Shown here in pieces: positions 53,413 to 61,740 of a DNA stretch of 64,000 bases. The notes under the pieces were generated by a model. That model did no database searches, had not been told where the DNA came from, and worked only from the letters and a program-made list of their open reading frames with translations. The stretch's first letter is position 1, and each line of letters opens with the position of its first letter. The position numbers and the translations under genes were made by a program. The stretch lies in assembly GCA_947500575.1 (NCBI GenBank), contig CANMSI010000005.1, positions 124,001-188,000 on the forward strand, given 5' to 3'. Source of the DNA: an uncultured Flavobacteriaceae bacterium. GTDB lineage: Bacteria; Bacteroidota; Bacteroidia; Flavobacteriales; Flavobacteriaceae.

Positions 53413-54444
53413 CTATTTTTTAAACTTAAGAACTTCTGAACGCCCTTTTTTAAAAATTTTGTTGCTTACTTCTTTTCCTCTTCTTAGACTTTTTTGCTCT
53501 TCAAAAGGCAATTCATGTATTTCCTTACAAGCATCTGAACAACAATTATTCATTTGTTGCGCGCAACTTTCGCATTGAATAAATAGCAAATGGCAGGCTT
53601 CATTCGCACAATTCACGTGGGTATCGCAAGCGTTTCCACATTGATGACAATGAGCAATTACATCCTCAGAAATACGTTCACTGCGACGATGATCAAAAAC
53701 AAAGTTTTTCCCTAAGAACTTGTTATTTAGTTCTTGCTCTTTTACCTGTCTTGTATATTCAATAATACCCCCTTCTAATTGATAGACATTTTTAAAGCCT
53801 TTATGTTTGTAATACGCACTGGCTTTCTCACATCGAATACCTCCCGTGCAATACATCACTAGTTTTTTATCTTCTTTATGAGCGGCAAGGTCCTTTTCAA
53901 TAATATCAAGAGAGTCTCTAAACGTATCTACGTCTGGAGTAATGGCATTCTTAAAGTGTCCTATTTCGCTTTCGTAGTGGTTTCTCATATCCACCAAAAT
54001 GGTATCTGGATCTTCAATTAGCTCATTAAACTTTTTTGCCCCCACATGGATTCCTTTGTTAGTAACATCAAATGTGGCGTCGTTTAATCCATCAGCAACA
54101 ATCTTTTTTCTTACTTTTACTTTTAGTTTTAGGAAAGACATATTACTCTGTTCAATGGCAATATTTAAGCGAACATTTTGTAAAAAAAGAATGCTGTCTA
54201 AATGTTTTTTAAAAGCATTAAAGTTCTCAGCTGGAACGGATAATTGTGCGTTAATCCCTTCATTCGCCACATAAATTCTCCCTAAAACATCGAGTTCATC
54301 CCAATGAATAAAAAGGTGATTTCTAAAAATTTCCGGATTTCCTATATGTGCATATGTATAGAAAGAAATGGTAAGGCGTTCCTTCCCTGCTTTGGCAATG
54401 AGTGCCGCTCTTTCTTTTGCACTTAACGTATTGTACAGTTGCAT
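53413..54444 (-). CDS. trhO: tRNA uridine(34) hydroxylase TrhO (rhodanese-like)
   Basis: 343 residues. An N-terminal UPF0176 domain (about 1-100) is followed by a rhodanese domain with the active-site Cys199 in YCTGGIRCEKAS, then a Cys-rich tail (CHQCGNAC, CANEAC, CESCAQQ, CCSDAC) that likely binds zinc. TrhO installs 5-hydroxyuridine at tRNA position 34 independently of prephenate. The start is preceded by an unusual leader with a 32-bp palindrome and possible small frames. Confidence 0.92.
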   Translation of the reverse strand: MQLYNTLSAKERAALIAKAGKERLTISFYTYAHIGNPEIFRNHLFIHWDELDVLGRIYVANEGINAQLSVPAENFNAFKKHLDSILFLQNVRLNIAIEQSNMSFLKLKVKVRKKIVADGLNDATFDVTNKGIHVGAKKFNELIEDPDTILVDMRNHYESEIGHFKNAITPDVDTFRDSLDIIEKDLAAHKEDKKLVMYCTGGIRCEKASAYYKHKGFKNVYQLEGGIIEYTRQVKEQELNNKFLGKNFVFDHRRSERISEDVIAHCHQCGNACDTHVNCANEACHLLFIQCESCAQQMNNCCSDACKEIHELPFEEQKSLRRGKEVSNKIFKKGRSEVLKFKK

Positions 54445-54453
54445 GCTATACCT

Positions 54454-54576
54454 CTAAATTAAGTTAACTAAAAATTGAAAGGCAAAAATAAGAATTATTC
54501 TGCTGTACCAAATAAAAAGGGTTTTGAAAATTTTCAAAACCCTTTTGAGGCCACTTCTATAGGTTTTCTTTTTCAT
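54454..54576 (-). CDS. Possible 40-residue basic membrane peptide upstream of trhO
   Basis: ATG at 54576 opens 40 codons ending in TAG, 9 bases before the trhO ATG. The start MKKKTYRSGLKRVLKIFK is strongly basic and the rest hydrophobic (LFIWYSRIILIFAFQFLV). A 15-codon frame ends at its start (overlapping TGA/ATG). The frame runs straight through the terminator-like palindrome at 54515-54546, so it may be accidental. Treat as tentative. Confidence 0.25.
   Translation of the reverse strand: MKKKTYRSGLKRVLKIFKTLFIWYSRIILIFAFQFLVNLI
54515..54546 (-). terminator. 32-bp perfect palindrome (terminator/attenuator-like) in the trhO leader
   Basis: Sixteen-base arms (AAAAGGGTTTTGAAAA and its complement) without a spacer, ending in TTTT on either strand. 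Both flanking genes, trhO and recA, start away from it, so the only transcript it can end is one starting in 54560-54750: a short RNA or a trhO leader. Confidence 0.55.
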
Positions 54577-54655
54577 AGAGTGAAAATCACTATACCAGGA
54601 AGATGACCACCGTTGCTCATAGCCTCTAATGCTATGGTATACTAAAAAACTGACA
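54547..54655 (-). ncRNA. Candidate structured RNA or trhO leader
   Basis: On the minus strand this segment folds locally: TATACCA pairs with TGGTATA around a nested CATAGC-attagag-GCTATG hairpin, followed by AGTGA-ttt-TCACT, then the terminator-like palindrome at 54546-54515. A -7-like box TATCTTTA lies just upstream (54675-54668) with no clear -33. The 308-bp divergent gap holds no convincing gene. It could be an attenuating leader of trhO or an independent small RNA; I cannot assign a family. Confidence 0.4.
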
Positions 54656-54752
54656 CTATCTTTTTTAAAGATACCTCACTTCTAAAAAGGTTGCGTTGCG
54701 ATTGCGATATGCAAAAAGAAATGGTATTTTAGCTCTCCAAATTTAAGAACAG

Positions 54753-55760
54753 ATGAGTAACGAAAAAGATGCCAAATTAAAAGCCCTAAAACTAACGCTA
54801 GACAAATTAGACAAGACATACGGAAAAGGTGCTGTCATGAAAATGGGGGATAGTATAGTAGCCGATGTAGAAGTAATTCCTTCTGGTTCCTTAGGTTTGG
54901 ATTTGGCCTTGGGTGTTGGTGGATATCCAAGAGGGAGAGTAGTAGAAATATATGGTCCTGAATCTTCTGGTAAAACTACCTTAACCCTGCATGCCATTGC
55001 AGAAGCACAGAAAAATGGAGGTATTGCGGCTTTCATTGATGCAGAACATGCGTTTGACCGTTTTTATGCCGAAAAATTAGGTGTGGATATAGATAACCTA
55101 ATCATTTCTCAACCAGACCATGGGGAACAAGCTTTGGAAATTACTGATAATTTAATTCGCTCAGGTGCAATTGATATTATCGTTATTGATTCTGTAGCAG
55201 CTTTGACGCCAAAAAGTGAAATTGAAGGGGAAATGGGAGATTCTAAAATGGGACTACATGCTCGTTTAATGTCTCAGGCTTTAAGAAAACTTACTGGTTC
55301 AATTAGTAAAACCAATTGTACCGTAATCTTCATTAACCAATTACGTGAAAAGATTGGTGTTATGTTTGGCAATCCTGAAACCACAACAGGGGGTAATGCT
55401 CTTAAATTCTACGCTTCCGTGCGCCTTGATATTCGCAGATCTACGCAAATTAAAAATACGGACGGAGCGGTACAAGGAAATAAAACACGCGTAAAAGTAG
55501 TCAAGAATAAAGTAGCTCCTCCTTTTAGAACTACGGAGTTTGATATTATGTACGGAGAGGGTATTTCCAAAGTAGGAGAGGTACTAGATCTTGGTGTAGA
55601 ATATGAAATTATTAAAAAAAGTGGCTCATGGTTCAGTTATGGCGATACCAAACTTGGACAAGGTAGAGATGCTGTTAAAAGTCTTCTGCAAGACAACCCC
55701 GAATTATCGGAAGAGTTGGAAGCTAAGATCAAAGAGGCCATTCAAACCGTTAAAGCATAG
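54753..55760 (+). CDS. recA: Recombinase RecA
   Basis: 335 residues. Walker A GPESSGKT (68-75), the RecA core with [20 protein letters not shown], the signature [20 protein letters not shown] and the DNA-binding loop region [20 protein letters not shown] are all present. RecA forms filaments on single-stranded DNA for homologous recombination and triggers SOS-type self-cleavage. The C-terminal acidic tail is short, as usual in this phylum. Confidence 0.98.
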   Translation: MSNEKDAKLKALKLTLDKLDKTYGKGAVMKMGDSIVADVEVIPSGSLGLDLALGVGGYPRGRVVEIYGPESSGKTTLTLHAIAEAQKNGGIAAFIDAEHAFDRFYAEKLGVDIDNLIISQPDHGEQALEITDNLIRSGAIDIIVIDSVAALTPKSEIEGEMGDSKMGLHARLMSQALRKLTGSISKTNCTVIFINQLREKIGVMFGNPETTTGGNALKFYASVRLDIRRSTQIKNTDGAVQGNKTRVKVVKNKVAPPFRTTEFDIMYGEGISKVGEVLDLGVEYEIIKKSGSWFSYGDTKLGQGRDAVKSLLQDNPELSEELEAKIKEAIQTVKA

Positions 55761-55841
55761 GGATAGCCTATTTTTAAACCGCATATTTTGTTCTTCGAAA
55801 ACGCAACCTTCGGGCGATAAATTCATCTTTTGAAAAAATGA

Positions 55842-56282
55842 ATGATTATGAAGCGGTATTTTTTGATTTTCGCAGCATTTATAGGGCTTTTAAGTCCTAT
55901 TTCTTGTAGCGTTGATGATGGGGAGAATTTTCATTTTACCCCTTTGAGGATTATCAATGCTGAATTGCCTGAATCCTTTGTATTTGGTGGCTCTTATGAT
56001 ATTGAAGTATCCTATATTAGACCCGATGACTGTACTTTTTTCAATGGTTTCGATGTCTTACAGGTAGATAATACTACAAGAAACGTTGTGGTGATTGGTT
56101 CTGTCCTAACGGATGAGAGTTCATGTAATACCCTAGAGGAAGAAATAACCACATCATTTAATTTTTCTGTTCGATTTACAGGCACCTACACCTTCCGTTT
56201 TTGGACTGGAGAGGATACAAATGGGGAACAACAATATTTAGAAATTGAGGTACCTGTTGTTCCAAACGCAATTAATCAATAA
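55842..56282 (+). CDS. Small lipoprotein of unknown function
   Basis: 146 residues with a lipobox (LLSPISC) after a clear signal; translation may start at Met1 or Met3 (MKRYFLIF). The mature part is a predicted beta-sandwich with two Cys pairs (DDCTFF and ESSCNTL) in an immunoglobulin-like layout. No family is recognised. It lies 81 bp after recA and 26 bp before the sigma-factor gene, so it may be transcribed with the sigma/barrel pair. Confidence 0.7.
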   Translation: MIMKRYFLIFAAFIGLLSPISCSVDDGENFHFTPLRIINAELPESFVFGGSYDIEVSYIRPDDCTFFNGFDVLQVDNTTRNVVVIGSVLTDESSCNTLEEEITTSFNFSVRFTGTYTFRFWTGEDTNGEQQYLEIEVPVVPNAINQ

Positions 56283-56308
56283 AAAACCATAATCTAACCA
56301 ACACCCAA

Positions 56309-56839
56309 TTGAGTCTGGAAGAACTCATACATAATTGCACGCAAGGCAGCAGGCAAGCACAAGGACAATTATACAGGAAGTACTCTCGTGTATTGTTTGG
56401 TATTTGCCTAAAATACTCGCGCAATAAAACGGAGGCTCAAGATAATCTTCACGATAGTTTTATGACCATTTTTGATAAAATAGGTCAGTTTAAACATAAA
56501 GGATCGTTTGAAGGATGGATGAAAAGAATAACGGTAAATACAGTACTCCAGAAGTACCGAAAAGAGGAACACTTAAATGTAGTTTCGGAAAATATGGAGG
56601 AAGAAATTGAAGTAGATACAAACCATGGAGACATTGGTCTTTCTACCTTATTAGGATATATTCAGGAACTGCCTAATAAATATAGGCTCACCTTTAATTT
56701 ATATGTGCTAGATGGATACAGTCATAAGGAGATTAGTGAAATGCTGGGGACATCTGCCGGAACATCAAAATCAAATCTTGCAAGAGCAAGAATGATTTTA
56801 AGAGAGAAAATTCAAAAAGAAACCATAAACATTGCTTAA
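56309..56839 (+). CDS. ECF-type RNA polymerase sigma factor
   Basis: 176 residues, starting at a TTG codon (56309): no ATG precedes region 2 in frame, and LEELIHNCTQGSRQAQGQLY is the usual ECF N-terminus. Region 2 has SRVLFGICLKYSRNKTEAQDNLHDSFMTI split around the 2.4 motif, and region 4 has LPNKYRLTFNLYVLDGYSHK and TSAGTSKSNLARAR. It directs transcription of an unknown regulon. It is followed after 11 bp by a membrane-anchored barrel protein that probably acts as its partner. Confidence 0.9.
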   Translation: MSLEELIHNCTQGSRQAQGQLYRKYSRVLFGICLKYSRNKTEAQDNLHDSFMTIFDKIGQFKHKGSFEGWMKRITVNTVLQKYRKEEHLNVVSENMEEEIEVDTNHGDIGLSTLLGYIQELPNKYRLTFNLYVLDGYSHKEISEMLGTSAGTSKSNLARARMILREKIQKETINIA

Positions 56840-56850
56840 ATCAATGTACA

Positions 56851-58422
56851 ATGAGTAAACAAAATTTAGACAAACTGTTTCAGGAGAAGTTGAAAAACTT
56901 TGAGGAGACTCCAGACGAGCAGGTTTGGACGTCTATCGAAGCTTCTTTGGACAAAAAGAAAAAATCCCGTCGCGTTATTCCCATATGGTGGTGGCGTCTG
57001 GGGGGTGTAGCAGCTGTATTGGCGGTATTATTATATGTAACAAATCCATTTGGTAGCGAAATGGATGATACTATTTCCAATGTTGAAAAACAAACAGACA
57101 GCCTTAAAAATGGAAAAAACGATACGCCACCAGCTCAAGAATTATTTAAAACAACTACAGAAGATAATACAGGTATTACGGTAGCTGAAGAAGACGATCT
57201 TAAAAATAAAAAAGAACCGGTCCCTGTGCTAACCACAGATGCCCAGAGAAAGGGTACAGGTACTTCTAAAAACCTCAATGAAAGTAAGGGAACACTAATT
57301 ACACCTAAAAACATAAGTTCAAACCGAAATCAAATTACCCAAACAACTATTTCAGAAAAATCTATCAAGAAAGAGACTATTGATAAAAGAGACTTGCTAG
57401 ATGTTACTCCAGATATAGAGGAAAAAGAAGCAGTTGCACAAATCTCAATTTCAAAAGACAAGGATAGCAATGTCCAAGAAGACAAGACCAGTGGTAAAGA
57501 CACTAAAGATCCAAAAGAAAGAACAAAAGAAGCGCTTCTTAAAAATCCCGTTCTTACAGAATTAGATCCAAAAGAAGCGGTTGCACAAAACGATCCGTCA
57601 GAAAAAGAAGAAATAATAGAAGACCCTAAAAAGAAATCTATTTTCGACGAGATTAACAAAGAAGGCGAAGAGGAAGAAGATGCTATTGCCAAAAGTTCTA
57701 AGGGGAAATGGTCCGTAGGGCCTAGCGTAGCTCCGGTATTTTTTGACTCTTTTGGCGAAGGCTCTCCAATACATTCTAACTTTTCATCCAATTCCAAATC
57801 AGGTAATCTGAATCTAAGTTATGGAGTGGCGGTATCCTATGATATCAGTAAAAAACTAAGTGTACGTACCGGAATTCACAAGGTAGATTACGGTTATGAC
57901 ACAAATGATATTGCATTTTCGTCCTCTTTGGATGGTTCTACAAACAGTCTCATCAACAATATAAATTATACTGTTACTTCTAGGAATCTTGTGGTGCAAA
58001 GTAAAGCGAGTACAACTCCTCAGGCTTCCGTGGGAGATCTTACTGCAAAAAGTGCTGCCTTAGATGGAAGAATGGTGCAAGAGTTTGGTTATTTAGAAGT
58101 ACCGCTAGAATTAAATTATGCTTTATTGGATAAAAAACTAGGAGTTCATATTATTGGTGGAGTAAGTTCTTTATTTCTAATTAATAATATTGTGACTTTG
58201 GAATCTGAAGGACTATCTACGGACGTGGGAGAAGCAAACAATATTAACGATGTTAACTTTAGTACCAATATTGGTTTTGGTATTAACTATAAGTTTACAC
58301 CCAAAGTACAATTAAGTTTAGAACCTGTTTTTAAGTATCAGTTAAATACTTTTTCTGATACCGCAGGTAGTTTTAACCCTTTTTCTATTGGTGTGTATAG
58401 TGGTGTTAATTTTAAATTTTAA
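56851..58422 (+). CDS. Anti-sigma-like inner-membrane segment fused to an outer-membrane barrel
   Basis: 523 residues. The N-terminal cytoplasmic part (1-42: LDKLFQEKLKNFEETPDEQV) resembles the anti-sigma head used by Bacteroidota ECF partners, then one TM helix (about 46-66: WWWRLGGVAAVLAVLLYV). A long charged low-complexity linker (70-285) leads to a predicted beta-barrel (about 290-523) ending in Phe (GVYSGVNFKF). One polypeptide would thus cross both membranes. It likely binds the ECF sigma factor encoded just upstream. The gene is followed by a strong terminator. Confidence 0.8.
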   Translation: MSKQNLDKLFQEKLKNFEETPDEQVWTSIEASLDKKKKSRRVIPIWWWRLGGVAAVLAVLLYVTNPFGSEMDDTISNVEKQTDSLKNGKNDTPPAQELFKTTTEDNTGITVAEEDDLKNKKEPVPVLTTDAQRKGTGTSKNLNESKGTLITPKNISSNRNQITQTTISEKSIKKETIDKRDLLDVTPDIEEKEAVAQISISKDKDSNVQEDKTSGKDTKDPKERTKEALLKNPVLTELDPKEAVAQNDPSEKEEIIEDPKKKSIFDEINKEGEEEEDAIAKSSKGKWSVGPSVAPVFFDSFGEGSPIHSNFSSNSKSGNLNLSYGVAVSYDISKKLSVRTGIHKVDYGYDTNDIAFSSSLDGSTNSLINNINYTVTSRNLVVQSKASTTPQASVGDLTAKSAALDGRMVQEFGYLEVPLELNYALLDKKLGVHIIGGVSSLFLINNIVTLESEGLSTDVGEANNINDVNFSTNIGFGINYKFTPKVQLSLEPVFKYQLNTFSDTAGSFNPFSIGVYSGVNFKF

Positions 58423-58467
58423 AAATGTTGGTTAGGTGAGTCATTGTCCTAAACGATGGCCCCTTTT

Positions 58468-58498
58468 ACGCCCTTGACACTGTTAAGGGCGTTTTTTT
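58468..58498. terminator. Bidirectional terminator between the barrel gene and plsC
   Basis: ACGCCCTT-gacactgtt-AAGGGCGT followed by T7. The plsC stop codon (TAA) lies inside this hairpin, so the last residues KKRP are encoded by its stem. Confidence 0.85.
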
Positions 58499-59226
58499 GT
58501 TAATTCGTTAAGAATAACTTCTCTTACCCATTGCCTTAGTTCTGATCTATTATCTTCTTCCAACAAGCCCGTTTCAAAAAAGGTATGCACCTTAGCCCTA
58601 ATGGGGCCAGGACCTCCGCTTAAAAAGCTAAAGGAAAAACGTTTTTTGTTATCATAAAAAGTAATAGGTACTACCGGAATTTTATGAGCAGTAGCCATTC
58701 TAAAAGCGCCGTCCTTAAATGTATCCAAAAGCACCTCTTCTTCTGGCACCCCACCTTCCGGAAAAATACAAATACTGAGACCCTGATTCAATCTTCTTTG
58801 AGCCCTTCTATATACGGCAGTTCTACTTTTACTATCACTCCTATCTACCATAATACAGACTCTTTTGTAAAAAAAGCCAAATAAAGGGATTTTACCCAGT
58901 TCCTTCTTTCCAACAAACACAAAAGGGTTTTTGCTAATCTTTAGCATCAGCATAATATCTAACATACTGGTATGGTTAGCAACCAGCATATAGCTATTTC
59001 CCCTTATAAGTTTTTGCTCCCAAGTTATTTTAGGGAAGCAGCCCATTCCATATAAAATGGGTGTAGCCCATAAATTTCTTGCCAACCAAAAAAATTGAGG
59101 ATACCACTTTTCGGATAGTGTGGATATAAGTAAGAATGGAAAGAAAAGAAGTATAGGCAATGCTACCAAAAGATAAAACCAAATTCGGTATAACACATGA
59201 CCTATGTTACGTAAAAACAAAATCAT
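58483..59226 (-). CDS. 1-acyl-sn-glycerol-3-phosphate acyltransferase (PlsC family)
   Basis: 247 residues from the ATG at 59226; the frame extends to 59322, but the added residues are basic, non-conserved and overlap the trpS start. A long hydrophobic N-terminus (about 10-40) is followed by the NHTSMLD motif (H-x4-D) and FPEGG, the acyltransferase signature blocks. It adds an acyl chain to lysophosphatidic acid or a related acceptor. It is divergent from trpS (73-bp gap). Confidence 0.88.
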   Translation of the reverse strand: MILFLRNIGHVLYRIWFYLLVALPILLFFPFLLISTLSEKWYPQFFWLARNLWATPILYGMGCFPKITWEQKLIRGNSYMLVANHTSMLDIMLMLKISKNPFVFVGKKELGKIPLFGFFYKRVCIMVDRSDSKSRTAVYRRAQRRLNQGLSICIFPEGGVPEEEVLLDTFKDGAFRMATAHKIPVVPITFYDNKKRFSFSFLSGGPGPIRAKVHTFFETGLLEEDNRSELRQWVREVILNELTKKRP

Positions 59227-59244
59227 GGAATCAAAAGTAACAAT

Positions 59245-59278
59245 TTTGTGCCCTTTTTTATGTTTTCTTTTACCTTTG
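59245..59278 (+). promoter_or_regulatory. Promoter of trpS
   Basis: TTTG (59245-59248), 22 bp, TACCTTTG (59271-59278): a full-consensus -7 box at the upper end of allowed spacing, 22 bp before the ATG at 59300. It supports the inner trpS start. Confidence 0.55.
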
Positions 59279-59299
59279 TGCATCTTTGAACAAGCAGAA

Positions 59300-60268
59300 A
59301 TGGGAAGAATTTTAACAGGCATACAAAGTACAGGAACACCTCATCTAGGCAATATCTTAGGAGCCATTGCCCCAGCCATTGAAATGGCAAAGGATCCTAA
59401 AAACGAATCTTTTCTTTTTATTGCGGATATGCATTCGCTTACCCAGATTAAAAATGAGGAAATGCTGCGGCAAAATACCTACGCTACCGCTGCTACATGG
59501 CTAGCCTTTGGATTGGATGTTAATACTACAGTATTTTACAGACAAAGCGATGTGCCTCAGGTAGCCGAATTGGCATGGTATCTAAGTTGTTTTTTTCCAT
59601 ATCAGCGATTAACGCTTGCCCATTCATTTAAAGACAAAGCGGATAGATTAGAAGACGTGAATGCCGGCTTGTTTTCCTACCCCATGCTCATGGCTGCAGA
59701 TATCTTGTTATACGATGCTCATATTGTTCCTGTAGGCAAAGATCAATTACAACATTTGGAGATGACTAGAGATGTGGCCTCCCGATTTCATGCACAAATG
59801 GGTGAAACCTTTGTTTTGCCAGACGCCAAAGTGCAAGAAGAAACTATGTACATTCCTGGAACGGATGGTGCTAAAATGAGCAAAAGCAAAGGAAATATTA
59901 TTGATTTGTTTCAAACTGATAAGAAACTTCGCAAACAAATTATGGGTATAAAAACAGATAGTACCCCCATGGAAGATCCAAAAGACCCAGACACAGACAA
60001 TGTTTTTGCATTGTACAAAATCTTAGCTTCGGATACTCAAATTCAGGAAATGAGAAACAATTATGAAAATGGAAACTATGGGTACGGACATGCGAAACAA
60101 GCCTTGTTTGAAGTAATTGTAGAAAGGTTTAGCGAAGCTAGGGAACGTTATGAGTACTATATGAATCATCTGGAAGAAGTAGATAATGCATTGGCCATAG
60201 GCGCTGAGAAGGCCAAAAAAGTAGCGAATGATGTATTAAACCGAGTGAGAACAAAAGTGGGCTACTAA
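59300..60268 (+). CDS. trpS: Tryptophan-tRNA ligase
   Basis: 322 residues from ATG 59300 (MGRILTGIQSTGTPHLGN), the standard TrpRS start; the longer frame from 59204 adds a non-conserved segment over the promoter. Class I signatures are TPHLGN (HIGH-like) and AKMSKSKGN (KMSKS). It charges tRNA-Trp. Shorter bacterial TrpRS enzymes are of this size. Confidence 0.96.
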   Translation: MGRILTGIQSTGTPHLGNILGAIAPAIEMAKDPKNESFLFIADMHSLTQIKNEEMLRQNTYATAATWLAFGLDVNTTVFYRQSDVPQVAELAWYLSCFFPYQRLTLAHSFKDKADRLEDVNAGLFSYPMLMAADILLYDAHIVPVGKDQLQHLEMTRDVASRFHAQMGETFVLPDAKVQEETMYIPGTDGAKMSKSKGNIIDLFQTDKKLRKQIMGIKTDSTPMEDPKDPDTDNVFALYKILASDTQIQEMRNNYENGNYGYGHAKQALFEVIVERFSEARERYEYYMNHLEEVDNALAIGAEKAKKVANDVLNRVRTKVGY

Positions 60269-60284
60269 TTTCACGGTTTCGGAT

Positions 60285-60545
60285 CTAATAGAGGGCAATA
60301 CAGCCTCTTTTTTCTTCCAGTCTAACTATAAATCCTTCTTTGGAGGTATCGAAAGCCAAGCAGAAGCTTCCATTAGAAAACAAACCCAGCAGTCGGTTAT
60401 GGTCTTTTTCTATTAGATTTCCCTCTTCCTTTCTATAGGTTTTAAAACGGCATTTTATCGATGAACTACCAATAACAATAGCTCCAAGTGTCTCTTTCTC
60501 ACATACACAAACCAATCGGTCTGTAATTTTGCTAGACTGCTTCAA
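60285..60545 (-). CDS. Hypothetical small protein downstream of dprA
   Basis: 86 residues, not recognised. The sequence mixes short hydrophobic stretches with several cysteines (LVCVCEKETLG, GSSSIKCRF, NGSFCLAF, RGCIALY). It overlaps the end of dprA by 14 bases and is convergent with trpS. It may be real and translated by coupling, or an accidental open frame; amino-acid composition does not settle it. Confidence 0.3.
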   Translation of the reverse strand: MKQSSKITDRLVCVCEKETLGAIVIGSSSIKCRFKTYRKEEGNLIEKDHNRLLGLFSNGSFCLAFDTSKEGFIVRLEEKRGCIALY

Positions 60546-61635
60546 ACAATTTTCCAGGTAAGGGCCTAATAACTCCTTTCATTTCCATATTTAGAAGCGT
60601 AGAAGAGGTTTTAAAAATAGGAATGCGGCAATCCAACGCAATCATATCCAAAACTTGTTTCCCTTTCTTCTGCAAATAATTGTAAATCGTTTGCTCTGCT
60701 GGTTCCAAGTTAACAAAGAGCTGCTGTTGGATAACTTCTGGTTTTTTAGTTTCCAATTCCCAACCCAATAGATAGATCAAATCTGCAGCGGAGGTTAACA
60801 TATGAGCTTTCTGTTGCTTAATAAGGTTATTACACCCCAAACTATAGGTATCTCCTGCTCTTCCGGGAACCGCAAACACATCTCTATGATAACTATGTGC
60901 TATGTCTGCTGTTACCAAACTTCCTCCTTTTTCAGCAGATTCTATAACCACCGTAGCCTCAGACATGCCAGCAATAATTCTATTTCGTTTTAAAAAATGT
61001 TCGCGTTCAGGCCTGCTAGTACTCCAAAATTCTGTTAGAAACCCTCCATTATCTTCAATCTCCTTTACATATTTAGCATGCCTTTTGGGATACACCTGAT
61101 TTAATCCGTGTGCAAGACAACCAATGGTCTGAAGCCCATGGGCCCTTGCTGCTCGCTGAATACAAATATCTACTCCGTAGGCAAACCCACTTACAATAAC
61201 TGGGTTTAACGGGGCTATCTCGGCTATAAACTCTTCACAAAAGGCAGCTCCATAGCCAGTAATATTTCGGGTTCCTACAACACTGATGATCTTCTGCTCT
61301 TTTAACGCTATACTTCCTCTTTTAAAAAGAAGGATAGGGCCATCTGCACAATGTTTTAAGTAAGAAGGATATTCGGCATCTAAAAAAGAAACATATGCTA
61401 TCTTGTGTTGTAAGATATAGGCATACTCTTTTAGCGCCAATTTTAAGTATGAAGCGTCTTTTAAGTTTTGAAGTGTTCGTGTACCTACTCCATCAATTTT
61501 GAGGAGGTGTTGCATTTTGTCTTCAAAAACTGCTGTTGGACTGCCACAATGTAAAATCAGCTTTTTGGCCGTAACATCCCCAATATGTGGGATATTTTGC
61601 AACCTCAGTAGTGCAATTAGTTCATCCTTAGTCAT
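60532..61635 (-). CDS. dprA: DNA-processing protein DprA
   Basis: 367 residues. The Rossmann-like core has SVVGTRNITGYGAAFCEEF, PVIVSGFAYGVDICIQRAA, TIGCLAHGLNQVYPKRHA, AVPGRAGDTYSLGCNNLI and a C-terminal DML1-like domain (LQKKGKQVLDMIAL). DprA loads RecA on incoming single-stranded DNA during natural transformation. A helix-hairpin-helix-like N-terminus (IPHIGDVTAKKLI) is present, as is common. Confidence 0.94.
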   Translation of the reverse strand: MTKDELIALLRLQNIPHIGDVTAKKLILHCGSPTAVFEDKMQHLLKIDGVGTRTLQNLKDASYLKLALKEYAYILQHKIAYVSFLDAEYPSYLKHCADGPILLFKRGSIALKEQKIISVVGTRNITGYGAAFCEEFIAEIAPLNPVIVSGFAYGVDICIQRAARAHGLQTIGCLAHGLNQVYPKRHAKYVKEIEDNGGFLTEFWSTSRPEREHFLKRNRIIAGMSEATVVIESAEKGGSLVTADIAHSYHRDVFAVPGRAGDTYSLGCNNLIKQQKAHMLTSAADLIYLLGWELETKKPEVIQQQLFVNLEPAEQTIYNYLQKKGKQVLDMIALDCRIPIFKTSSTLLNMEMKGVIRPLPGKLFEAV

Positions 61636-61740
61636 TTGTCAACTATTCCAATTTTATTCACAAAATACATAAATTAAAATGTTAATAAAAAGTTATGTGA
61701 GGTGTATTGAGCCTTTAGTTTTTTTTCAATATTTGTTCTA

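Noticed and set aside
54547-54660. Signal-recognition-particle RNA or 6S RNA
   Set aside because: The SRP tetraloop and asymmetric-loop signature is missing, and I cannot build the long 6S-type hairpin with a central bubble, so I left it as an unassigned candidate.
60453-60465. TCGATGAAC inside the 60285-60545 frame
   Set aside because: It has no partner core 20-21 bp away and lies between convergent or overlapping genes, so I treat it as chance.
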